From positions 1 through 8,093 of the forward strand of contig JAUWQC010000039.1 in the NCBI GenBank assembly GCA_030611285.1: a stretch of DNA of 8,093 nucleotides. Direction: 5' to 3'. This DNA is from a bacterium. Lineage in GTDB: Bacteria > Actinomycetota > Humimicrobiia > Humimicrobiales > Humimicrobiaceae. Shown one piece after another: positions 1-5,396 of the stretch; within the stretch, counting starts at the first letter, position 1, and every line of letters begins with the position of its first letter. The notes below the pieces were generated by a model. The model did not search any database. It was not told the DNA's origin and saw only the letters and a program-made list of their open reading frames with translations. Both the position numbers and the translations under genes were made by a program.

Positions 1-8
1 AGGCAACC

Positions 9-37
9 TTGATATTACTAAAATTAAAATGTATAAT
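9..37 (+). promoter_or_regulatory. Promoter of the rpmH operon
   Basis: A TTGATA box at 9-14 (five of six matches to TTGACA) and a perfect TATAAT at 32-37 are separated by 17 bp, the optimal sigma-70/sigma-A spacing. Transcription would start near 44, leaving a leader of about 37 nt before rpmH. The position fits the known separate promoter of rpmH between dnaA and rpmH. The promoter is inferred from sequence only. Confidence 0.75.
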
Positions 38-80
38 CTACTACTTAACTGAAAACAATAATATATGGGTTAGGTAAAAG

Positions 81-215
81 ATGAAAAGGACATTTCAGCC
101 AAACGTTAGGAAGAGAAAAAAAAATCATGGTTTTAGGGCAAGGATGGCAACAAAAGCAGGAAGAGCTATAATTGCCAGAAGAAGAAGGAAAGAGAGAAAG
201 AAGCTTTCAGCTTAA
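81..215 (+). CDS. rpmH: 50S ribosomal protein L34
   Basis: This 44-residue, very basic protein matches ribosomal protein L34 almost throughout. It opens MKRTFQPN, continues with the conserved K-x-H-G-F-R-x-R-M block at about residues 14-22 and the T-K-x-G-R segment at 24-28, and ends in an arginine/lysine-rich helix. L34 is a structural protein of the large ribosomal subunit that binds 23S rRNA. The length is normal for the family. The ATG at 81 is the only sensible start; the ribosome-binding site ahead of it is weak (TAGGTAAAAG). It is the first gene after the promoter at 9-37, and rnpA follows directly, as in most bacteria. Confidence 0.97.
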   Translation: MKRTFQPNVRKRKKNHGFRARMATKAGRAIIARRRRKERKKLSA

Positions 216-222
216 AGAGTAA

Positions 223-227
223 AAGGA
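223..227 (+). promoter_or_regulatory. Shine-Dalgarno site of rnpA
   Basis: AAGGA at 223-227, just after the rpmH stop codon, is the only good ribosome-binding sequence before the rnpA reading frame. It lies 9 nt before an in-frame ATA (237) and 3 nt before an in-frame ATT (231). The spacing favours ATA at 237 as the start codon. Confidence 0.5.
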
Positions 228-236
228 AAGATTAAA

Positions 237-572
237 ATAAAGTTCGAGACACTTAAAAAAAGAATTGACTTCTCAAGAGTAACAAAAGAAGGTACCTGTA
301 AGAAGGATAAATATTTAATAATATATCTACTTAAAAGAGCAGAATGTAACGGTGTGGTAAGAGTGGGTTTTGGAATAAGTAAAAAAATAGGTGGAGCTGT
401 TATAAGAAATAAAATCAAAAGAGTTTTAAAGGAAGTTTTAAGAAAAGTTGATGTAGAGATTTCTGAAAATTTGGATATTTTACTTATTGCCAGAAAGGAA
501 TTTGTCAAAGTTGATTTTTGGGAGATTAAAAAGATACTTGAAAATAGTTTAACTACATTCCTTACCAGTTAG
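237..572 (+). CDS. rnpA: Ribonuclease P protein component (non-canonical ATA start)
   Basis: This is the protein subunit of RNase P, which assists the catalytic RNA in removing 5' leaders from pre-tRNAs. Read from 237 it gives 111 residues, normal for the family. The N-terminal T-L-K-K-R-x-D-F segment (residues 5-12) is typical, as is V-G-F-G-I-S-K-K at 43-50. The signature RNR-type motif is present as R-N-K-I-K-R-x-L-K-E at 57-66. The first ordinary start, GTG at 354, would delete about 39 residues including the conserved N-terminal part, so it is not credible. The frame is open back to the rpmH stop at 213-215 and contains no ATG, GTG, TTG or CTG before 354. ATA at 237 (9 nt after AAGGA) or ATT at 231 (3 nt after it) are the remaining choices; ATA is preferred on spacing. 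It lies in the same frame as rpmH. Product identity is secure; the exact start is not. Confidence 0.88.
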   Translation: MKFETLKKRIDFSRVTKEGTCKKDKYLIIYLLKRAECNGVVRVGFGISKKIGGAVIRNKIKRVLKEVLRKVDVEISENLDILLIARKEFVKVDFWEIKKILENSLTTFLTS

Positions 573-605
573 AAATGAGTAATAGTTAACTCCCTGTTTT
601 TAATT

Positions 606-815
606 GTGAAAAGAATACTAATATTTTTAATTAATATTTATAAAAATTATATTTCGCCTTTATTACCAAAGAGCTGCAGATTCTATCCTACCTGCTCTGA
701 ATATGCAATTGGAGCGATTTTTAAATACGGTGTATTAAAAGGTAGTATTAAATCAGTGTATAGGATTTTAAGGTGCAATCCTTTCAATAAAGGTGGATAT
801 GATCCTGTAAAATAG
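606..815 (+). CDS. yidD: Membrane protein insertion efficiency factor YidD
   Basis: This 69-residue protein belongs to the YidD family (UPF0161), small proteins that assist YidC in inserting inner-membrane proteins. It shows the family pattern: a short amphipathic N-terminus, Y-x-x-x-I-S-P-L-L at about 12-20, then [10 protein letters not shown] at 24-33 and R-C-N-P at 56-59, with the conserved cysteines C24, C30 and C57. The protein ends at G-G-x-D-P-V. The start is GTG at 606; no ATG is available in frame and there is no evident Shine-Dalgarno sequence just before it. It sits 33 nt after rnpA and 21 nt before yidC, the standard order. Length is at the short end of normal. Confidence 0.95.
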   Translation: MKRILIFLINIYKNYISPLLPKSCRFYPTCSEYAIGAIFKYGVLKGSIKSVYRILRCNPFNKGGYDPVK

Positions 816-836
816 AGATTAGAAAGGCTTGTTGAA

Positions 837-1694
837 TTGAATCAAATATTTCAATTGCTAAGGCCAATACAGAATGTATTGGAGTATATAGTAGTATTTT
901 TATATAAAAATGTTATTGAAAACTACGGCATAGTAATAATACTGCTTACTCTTATCGTGAGAATAGTATTAGTTCCCCTTACCATGAGCCAGACAAAGTC
1001 AATGGCAAAAATGCAGAAAATACAGCCTGAGCTTAAGGAGCTACAAAAGAAACATAAAGACGATAAGCAAAAATTGCAGCAAGAGACCATGGAATTTTAT
1101 AGGAAAAACAATGTTAATCCCCTGGCCGGATGTCTGCCGATGCTTTTTCAAATGCCTGTATTTTTTGCATTATTTCAGGCGCTTAGAAACCCTTCTGAAA
1201 TCGTAACAAATATATTGGGGAATTTCACTATAGGTGGGGTGGCAAACGGTATAAAAACAGGACTGGCAGGATTTTTACCTGAAGGGGAATTTACTATAAT
1301 GGGTGCCGCCAACCCTAAATATAATTTTCTATGGATGAATTTAAACGAAAAGGATCCTTATTATATACTGGTTATACTGATGGTTGCGACAATGTTTCTA
1401 ACTACGAGGATGACAACAACTGATCCCAAGCAAGCAAAGATGATGTATATGATGCCAGTAGTGTTTGGATTTATATCTTTTCAATTCCCATCAGGAATAT
1501 TGGTATACTGGGTGACTTCAAATATATGGGGTATTGGTCAGCAGTGGATTGTAAATAAAATGGTTACAAAGGAAAAAGTAAAAGAGGAATTAGGACAGAA
1601 AGATAAAATCCTTGGAGGAGATAAAGAATTAAGTGAAGAAGAAAAGAAGTTAATTAGAAGGAAAATAAAGAAAAAGAAAAAAAAGAAAAGATAA
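837..1694 (+). CDS. yidC: Membrane protein insertase YidC (short, Oxa1/SpoIIIJ type)
   Basis: This 285-residue insertase places membrane proteins into the cytoplasmic membrane alone or with SecYEG. The first conserved membrane segment (about 30-50) carries the hydrophilic-groove arginine as R42. A charged coiled-coil hairpin follows (about 55-85), then the signature N-P-L-A-G-C-L-P at 94-101 leading into the next membrane segment. Further hydrophobic segments lie at about 174-192 and 205-232, with M-M-P-V-V-F-G-F and F-P-S-G-I-L-V-Y-W inside. The tail is strongly basic and ends in an almost pure lysine run, a common ribosome-contacting feature. The large periplasmic domain of Gram-negative YidC is absent. 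There is no lipobox cysteine near the N-terminus, unlike Bacillus SpoIIIJ. Start is TTG at 837, supported by GAAAGG at 822-827 with 9 nt spacing. Confidence 0.96.
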   Translation: MNQIFQLLRPIQNVLEYIVVFLYKNVIENYGIVIILLTLIVRIVLVPLTMSQTKSMAKMQKIQPELKELQKKHKDDKQKLQQETMEFYRKNNVNPLAGCLPMLFQMPVFFALFQALRNPSEIVTNILGNFTIGGVANGIKTGLAGFLPEGEFTIMGAANPKYNFLWMNLNEKDPYYILVILMVATMFLTTRMTTTDPKQAKMMYMMPVVFGFISFQFPSGILVYWVTSNIWGIGQQWIVNKMVTKEKVKEELGQKDKILGGDKELSEEEKKLIRRKIKKKKKKKR

Positions 1695-1704
1695 AGCTTT
1701 TATT

Positions 1705-1711
1705 GGAGAGG
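1705..1711 (+). promoter_or_regulatory. Shine-Dalgarno site of jag
   Basis: GGAGAGG at 1705-1711 is a strong ribosome-binding site. It lies 9 nt before the ATG at 1721 and overlaps or touches the in-frame TTG at 1703 and ATG at 1712. This makes 1721 the likely start. Confidence 0.75.
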
Positions 1712-1720
1712 ATGGTAGAA

Positions 1721-2305
1721 ATGACTGAAGATAAAAATATAAAGGAAGCTATAGATTCGTATGTTGAATCACTTGAAGAGGAGCAAAAAAGAAATAAATT
1801 AATAGAGGATAATTCTAAGAAAATAGAAAGCAGTACTGGTGAAGAAATTAATGGTCTGGAGAAAATAAAACAAATTTTAAAAAAATCCATAGAATTAATA
1901 TGCCTGGGCGAGGAAGTAAAAATTGATGCAGATTCAAAAGAATTAAAGTTATCAGTTAGTGGAAAGGATTTGGGAATTGCTATTGGAAGAGACGGAAGCA
2001 ACATGCAGGCGCTGGAGTATATTATAAACTTAATAGGAAAAAGAAAAAAACTTCTTTGTAGAAACGTGACCATAGACATAAAAGATTATAGAAAGAAAAA
2101 AATTAGCAATATAAAGAAAACTGCAGTTATTATGGCAAAAAAAGCAATCAGTGAGGGAAGAAAAATAGCTCTAAAACCAATGAGTGCCTACGAGAGAAAA
2201 ATAATACATAACCTGCTTGCAAAATTTAAAGATGTTACTACCAGGAGCAGATACGAGGAACCAGACAGGCGCATAATCATATATCCTATAAAGGGCAGTA
2301 AATAG
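1721..2305 (+). CDS. jag: RNA-binding protein Jag/KhpB (KH-R3H), lacking the usual Jag_N domain
   Basis: This 194-residue protein is the SpoIIIJ-associated protein Jag, also called KhpB or EloR. It is an RNA-binding protein that in several Firmicutes pairs with KhpA and influences cell elongation. The KH domain (about 50-125) contains the loop G-R-D-G at 89-92 within a typical L-G-I-A-I-G-R-D-G context. The R3H domain (about 135-194) contains M-S-A-Y-E-R-x-x-x-H with R159 and H163, then V-T-T-R-S and E-E-P-D-R-R. The N-terminal 45 residues are acidic and charged and do not show the small Jag_N domain found in many family members. The ATG at 1721 is preferred over TTG 1703 because of GGAGAGG at 1705-1711. 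It follows yidC by 26 nt, the usual partner, and is the last gene before a terminator. Confidence 0.93.
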   Translation: MTEDKNIKEAIDSYVESLEEEQKRNKLIEDNSKKIESSTGEEINGLEKIKQILKKSIELICLGEEVKIDADSKELKLSVSGKDLGIAIGRDGSNMQALEYIINLIGKRKKLLCRNVTIDIKDYRKKKISNIKKTAVIMAKKAISEGRKIALKPMSAYERKIIHNLLAKFKDVTTRSRYEEPDRRIIIYPIKGSK

Positions 2306-2335
2306 CTGTATTTTAAACTGATAAAAAAATATAAT

Positions 2336-2360
2336 AATGGCATAGAAGTGCCATTTTTTT
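2336..2360 (+). terminator. Rho-independent terminator after jag
   Basis: AATGGCA at 2336-2342 pairs perfectly with TGCCATT at 2349-2355 around a six-base loop, and a run of T's covers 2354-2360. It lies 31 nt after the jag stop codon and ahead of the next promoter, so it closes the rpmH-jag unit. Confidence 0.85.
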
Positions 2361-2373
2361 ATTGGTTAAAATT

Positions 2374-2401
2374 TTGAATAAATAAAAATACTAAATATAA
2401 T
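2374..2401 (+). promoter_or_regulatory. Promoter of the mnmE-rsmG operon
   Basis: TTGAAT at 2374-2379 (four of six matches) and a perfect TATAAT at 2396-2401 are 16 bp apart. The predicted start of transcription is near 2408, about 40 nt before mnmE. Its place directly behind the terminator at 2336-2360 supports a new transcription unit here. Confidence 0.65.
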
Positions 2402-2446
2402 TAGAATCTGGAAATTTTAAAGAGATTATAGGAGAAAAAATTAAAA

Positions 2447-3835
2447 ATGGGAATAGAAAACAGAGGCACAATAGTTGCCATAGGGACAAGACCTGGCGAG
2501 GCAGCAATTGGAATTGTTAAGTTGAGCGGAGATAAGTCAATCTTTATTGCTGATAAAATATTTAGATCAAAAAGCAAAAAGAAACTTTCGGAGATTGATA
2601 CATACAGCATGCTTTATGGGCATATAATTGATAATGAGGGGAATACTATAGACGAAGTAGTTGTAACTCTAATGAAAAAGCCGAAGTCATACACAAGAGA
2701 AGATGTTGTAGAAATAAATTGCCACGGTGGAATAATTGCTACAACTAAAGTTATGGAATTGTGTATTGAAAGCGGCGCTAGAATAGCAGAACCGGGAGAG
2801 TTTACAAAAAGAGCATTTTTAAATGGTAGAATAGACCTTTCTCAGGCGGAAGCAGTTATTGATCTGGTAAGATCTAAGACAGAGCAGAGTTTGAAGATTG
2901 CAGCAAAAAATTTGCAGGGCAATGTAAAAAAAGAGATAAAAAGGCTAAAAGAGATGATTATTGATGTGGTAGTGCAGCTTGAAGCATCGGTTGATTTTAT
3001 TGAAGAGGATTTGGAAATTACACCATATCAAAAACTTACTGAAAAGGTAAAGGAAATAAAATCTGAACTTGAAGAATTGATCAGTGATGAGAAAAAAGGA
3101 GAAATCATAAAAAATGGTGTAAAAGCAGCAATTATAGGGAAAACCAATGTAGGGAAATCGAGTTTACTTAATTTACTTTCAAAAAAAGAAAAAGCAATTG
3201 TAACTTCCCTGCCGGGGACCACAAGAGATGCAGTGGAAGAAATATTATACGTAGAAGGAATACCACTGATTCTGGTAGACACAGCTGGTATTAGGAAAAC
3301 AAAAAATACTATAGAAAAAATAGGTGTGGAAAGGAGTTTAAAACACATAAATGAGGCAGAATTGGTTTTACTAGTTTTGGATGGAAATAGAAGAGTTGAA
3401 AAAATAGATTTAGAGATAATTAAAAAAATAGAAAGAAAAAAAACAATTTGCTGTATAAATAAAGTGGATTTAAAACAAAATTTAGAAATGGAAAGGATTA
3501 GAAAATATTTTAATGAAAAATTTATTATAAGGATCTCTGCTCTAAAGGGAATAGGAATAAGAAGATTAGAAGACAAAATAAAAGGATTAATAATGGATAA
3601 TGGTGATATTAATCTGGAAGAAAAAATAATTATTAACAGTAGACATAAAAATATACTAAAAGAAGTAAGTAGTTTACTGGATAATGCTGAAGTGGCAATG
3701 AAAGAAAAAATGTCAGAGGAATTCCCTTCTTACGATTTAAGAACAGCATATGGTTTATTAGGGGAAATAATAGGTGAAACAACAACAGATAACATTTTAG
3801 ATAAAATATTCAGCCAGTTCTGTATTGGGAAATAA
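2447..3835 (+). CDS. mnmE: tRNA uridine-5-carboxymethylaminomethyl GTPase MnmE
   Basis: MnmE (TrmE) is the GTPase partner of MnmG. Together they add a carboxymethylaminomethyl or aminomethyl group at C5 of the wobble uridine in certain tRNAs, using a methylene-THF-derived carbon. The 462 residues have normal length. The N-terminal folate-binding domain (about 1-120) begins T-I-V-A-I-G-T-R-P-G-E. A helical domain with the conserved E-P-G-E-F-T-K-R-A-F-L-N-G and L-S-Q-A-E-A-V segments follows and surrounds the G domain. All GTPase motifs are intact: P-loop G-K-T-N-V-G-K-S at 231-238, G-T-T-R-D at 257-261, D-T-A-G at 278-281 and N-K-V-D at 338-341. The C-terminus is the catalytic motif C-I-G-K with C459. 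AGGAGA at 2430-2435 is a good, slightly distant ribosome-binding site for the ATG. An active enzyme is expected. Confidence 0.98.
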   Translation: MGIENRGTIVAIGTRPGEAAIGIVKLSGDKSIFIADKIFRSKSKKKLSEIDTYSMLYGHIIDNEGNTIDEVVVTLMKKPKSYTREDVVEINCHGGIIATTKVMELCIESGARIAEPGEFTKRAFLNGRIDLSQAEAVIDLVRSKTEQSLKIAAKNLQGNVKKEIKRLKEMIIDVVVQLEASVDFIEEDLEITPYQKLTEKVKEIKSELEELISDEKKGEIIKNGVKAAIIGKTNVGKSSLLNLLSKKEKAIVTSLPGTTRDAVEEILYVEGIPLILVDTAGIRKTKNTIEKIGVERSLKHINEAELVLLVLDGNRRVEKIDLEIIKKIERKKTICCINKVDLKQNLEMERIRKYFNEKFIIRISALKGIGIRRLEDKIKGLIMDNGDINLEEKIIINSRHKNILKEVSSLLDNAEVAMKEKMSEEFPSYDLRTAYGLLGEIIGETTTDNILDKIFSQFCIGK

Positions 3836-3876
3836 ATAATGTCAAAAAACAATATTGTACGAATATTTGACGAAAA

Positions 3877-3892
3877 TGTTTCACGTGAAACA
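3877..3892. promoter_or_regulatory. parS centromere site 1
   Basis: TGTTTCACGTGAAACA is a perfect 16-bp palindrome identical to the consensus parS bound by ParB/Spo0J, where ParB loads and spreads for chromosome segregation. It is not the related Noc-binding sequence, which has a CCCGGG core. It lies 41 nt after mnmE and 26 nt before the start of the mnmG-like gene. parS clusters near oriC, in agreement with the gene neighbourhood. Confidence 0.93.
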
Positions 3893-3918
3893 AAATTATA
3901 AAATCTTTAGTGATTAAA

Positions 3919-5340
3919 ATGATTAAGAATGAGGGAAAATTTAATTATGATGTAATAGTTATAGGTGCCGGACATGCAGGCTGCGAAGCAGCGCTGGCCT
4001 CTGCAAGAAATGGTGGCCGAACTCTTCTTATATCAATAAATATGGACAGCATAGCTCTTATGCCATATAGCAGTAAAGTAGGTGGTTTTGGAAGAGGTCA
4101 ACTTATAAGGGAGATAGATGTTCTAGGTGGAGAAATTTCCAAAAATATCGATAAAAATTATATTCATATAAGAAAAATCGTTAGTACAGAAGATCCAGCC
4201 ATCGAAACTATGGAGGCTGTGGTTGATGAGAGGAGATATTTTTTATCAATGAAAGAAGTTCTGGAGAACCAGGATAATTTGTATTTAAGGCAGGGACTTG
4301 CAGTGGGCATAGAAGAAATAGGGAAGAAATATAACATATATACCAGTGATGGAATTACTTACTACTGCAAATCTATTGTTATATGCACCGGGACTTTCCT
4401 GGGAGCAAAAATATTTTGGGGGTCAAATACAATTGAGGCAGGAAGACAGGGGGAGATATGTTCCAAAAAGCTTCTGGTTAGTTTAGAAAATTTAGGTTTT
4501 AAATTTGGCAGGTTAAAAAATTATACCGCTCCTCTAATAGATAGAAAATCAATTAATGTAAAAGTTTTAGAAAAACAATCATATGACAGAGATCCTCAAA
4601 TGTTTTCATATGAAAACATTTTTGATGGGAGAAGCCAGTTGTATAGTTATATAACTAATACCGGTAAAGACTGTACCAGATATATTTTAAAAAGTATAAA
4701 TAAAAAAGCAGCCAGTAGTTGTAAGATTAAATCAGAAACAACAGAGGGCTGCTTTACAATTGAGGATAAAGTTTTAAAGTTTGGAGATAAAAAAGATTAT
4801 ATAATTGCTGTCCTGCCGATAGGCAGGGATACAAATGAAGTATACCTGAAGGGGCTTGAAACTGCATTATCCGAAGAAATACAGGTTGAAATGTTAAAGA
4901 AAATAAAAAGTCTTAAATGTGCAGAAATAACAAGGCCTGGCTATGGTGTTGAGTTTAACTATTTATTGCCCTTTCAGTTAACCAGTAACTTGGAAAGTAA
5001 AAAATTTAAGGGGATTTTTTTTGCCGGTCATATAAATGGAACAAATGGTTACCAGGAATCCGCAGCGCAGGGAATAGTTGCTGGACTGGCTGCTTATAGA
5101 AGGGTAAAAAATCTTGAGAGCATTATTATAAGAAGAGAAGATGGATATATTGGAGTGCTAATTAGCGATTTGGTAGTTAAGGGTGTAAATGAACCATATA
5201 GGATGCTGGTCTCTGGAAATGAATATAGTTTTTACCACAGGCATGATAATGCTGATATAAGGATGCTAAAATTTATAGAAAAATTGGGAAGTAAAGATAA
5301 GGCAATAAAAATCATAAATAAATATAAAAAAAGAGATTAA
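3919..5340 (+). CDS. MnmG-like FAD protein: truncated paralogue with altered active site
   Basis: This 473-residue protein is a paralogue of the MnmG encoded next door. The N-terminal FAD-binding motif G-A-G-H-A-G-C-E-A at 16-24 is intact and almost identical to the neighbour. Also kept are I-A-L-M-P, Q-L-I-R-E-I-D, T-G-T-F-L-G, A-G-R-Q-G-E, F-F-A-G-H-I-N-G-T-N-G-Y and E-P-Y-R-M. Key positions differ: C-N-P-S-I-G-G of MnmG is Y-S-S-K-V-G-G (Tyr50 for the first catalytic Cys). T-P-P-R becomes T-A-P-L, G-P-A-V-x-A-L-R-A-Q becomes D-P-A-I-x-T-M-E-A-V, and S-R-A-E-Y-R becomes S-G-N-E-Y-S. C278 aligns with the second catalytic Cys. Sequence ends about 25 residues after D-N-A-D-I-R, so the helical domain that binds MnmE and tRNA is missing. 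It is not TrmFO, which has a different N-terminal signature. The frame is open throughout, arguing against a pseudogene. ATG 3919 is chosen; GTG 3910 is possible and neither has a clear ribosome-binding site. Function is unknown. Confidence 0.88.
   Translation: MIKNEGKFNYDVIVIGAGHAGCEAALASARNGGRTLLISINMDSIALMPYSSKVGGFGRGQLIREIDVLGGEISKNIDKNYIHIRKIVSTEDPAIETMEAVVDERRYFLSMKEVLENQDNLYLRQGLAVGIEEIGKKYNIYTSDGITYYCKSIVICTGTFLGAKIFWGSNTIEAGRQGEICSKKLLVSLENLGFKFGRLKNYTAPLIDRKSINVKVLEKQSYDRDPQMFSYENIFDGRSQLYSYITNTGKDCTRYILKSINKKAASSCKIKSETTEGCFTIEDKVLKFGDKKDYIIAVLPIGRDTNEVYLKGLETALSEEIQVEMLKKIKSLKCAEITRPGYGVEFNYLLPFQLTSNLESKKFKGIFFAGHINGTNGYQESAAQGIVAGLAAYRRVKNLESIIIRREDGYIGVLISDLVVKGVNEPYRMLVSGNEYSFYHRHDNADIRMLKFIEKLGSKDKAIKIINKYKKRD
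4598..4621. repeat. Perfect 24-bp palindrome, parS-like
   Basis: AAATGTTTTCAT at 4598-4609 is followed directly by its exact reverse complement at 4610-4621. The inner 18 bp (TGTTTTCATATGAAAACA) resembles parS with one extra T/A in each arm and a CATATG core in place of CACGTG. It encodes M-F-S-Y-E-N-I-F within the mnmG-like gene. The true mnmG has no palindrome at the equivalent place. Its centre is about 725 bp from the first parS and 739 bp from the second. Binding by any protein is unproven. Confidence 0.6.
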
Positions 5341-5356
5341 TGTTTCACGTGAAACA
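5341..5356. promoter_or_regulatory. parS centromere site 2
   Basis: A second perfect TGTTTCACGTGAAACA begins on the first base after the stop codon of the mnmG-like gene and lies 40 nt before mnmG. It is identical in all 16 bases to the site at 3877-3892. The two sites are 1464 bp apart and bracket the mnmG-like gene. Confidence 0.93.
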
Positions 5357-5396
5357 TTAAATCATTTATTAGACTGGTTAAGAAATTAAAAGTAAT

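Noticed and set aside
1..80. DnaA boxes or an oriC unwinding region at the left edge
   Set aside because: No TTATNCACA-type box was seen on either strand; the origin, if near, lies outside the window.
1654..2079. Minus-strand open frame opposite the yidC end and jag
   Set aside because: It is serine/phenylalanine-rich antisense of lysine- and glutamate-rich coding sequence and crosses two real genes.
2330..2335. TATAAT just upstream of the terminator hairpin
   Set aside because: No acceptable -35 box lies 16-18 bp upstream, and a transcript from it would run straight into the terminator. The promoter at 2374-2401 is better.
3028..3576. Long open frame on the minus strand within mnmE (about 182 codons)
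   Set aside because: It lies opposite a fully conserved GTPase gene, has the composition expected from antisense of AT-rich coding DNA and matches no recognised protein.
3867..3902. TTGACG and TATAAA around the first parS as a possible promoter
   Set aside because: The spacing is about 24 bp, too long for a sigma-70-type promoter.
3919..5340. mnmG-like gene read as TrmFO (the short folate-dependent relative)
   Set aside because: The N-terminal motif, central blocks and E-P-Y-R-M segment follow MnmG; TrmFO has a different signature and lacks these blocks. Only the short length is similar.
3919..5340. mnmG-like gene called as a pseudogene
   Set aside because: No internal stop or frameshift was found over 473 codons, and many conserved blocks remain intact.
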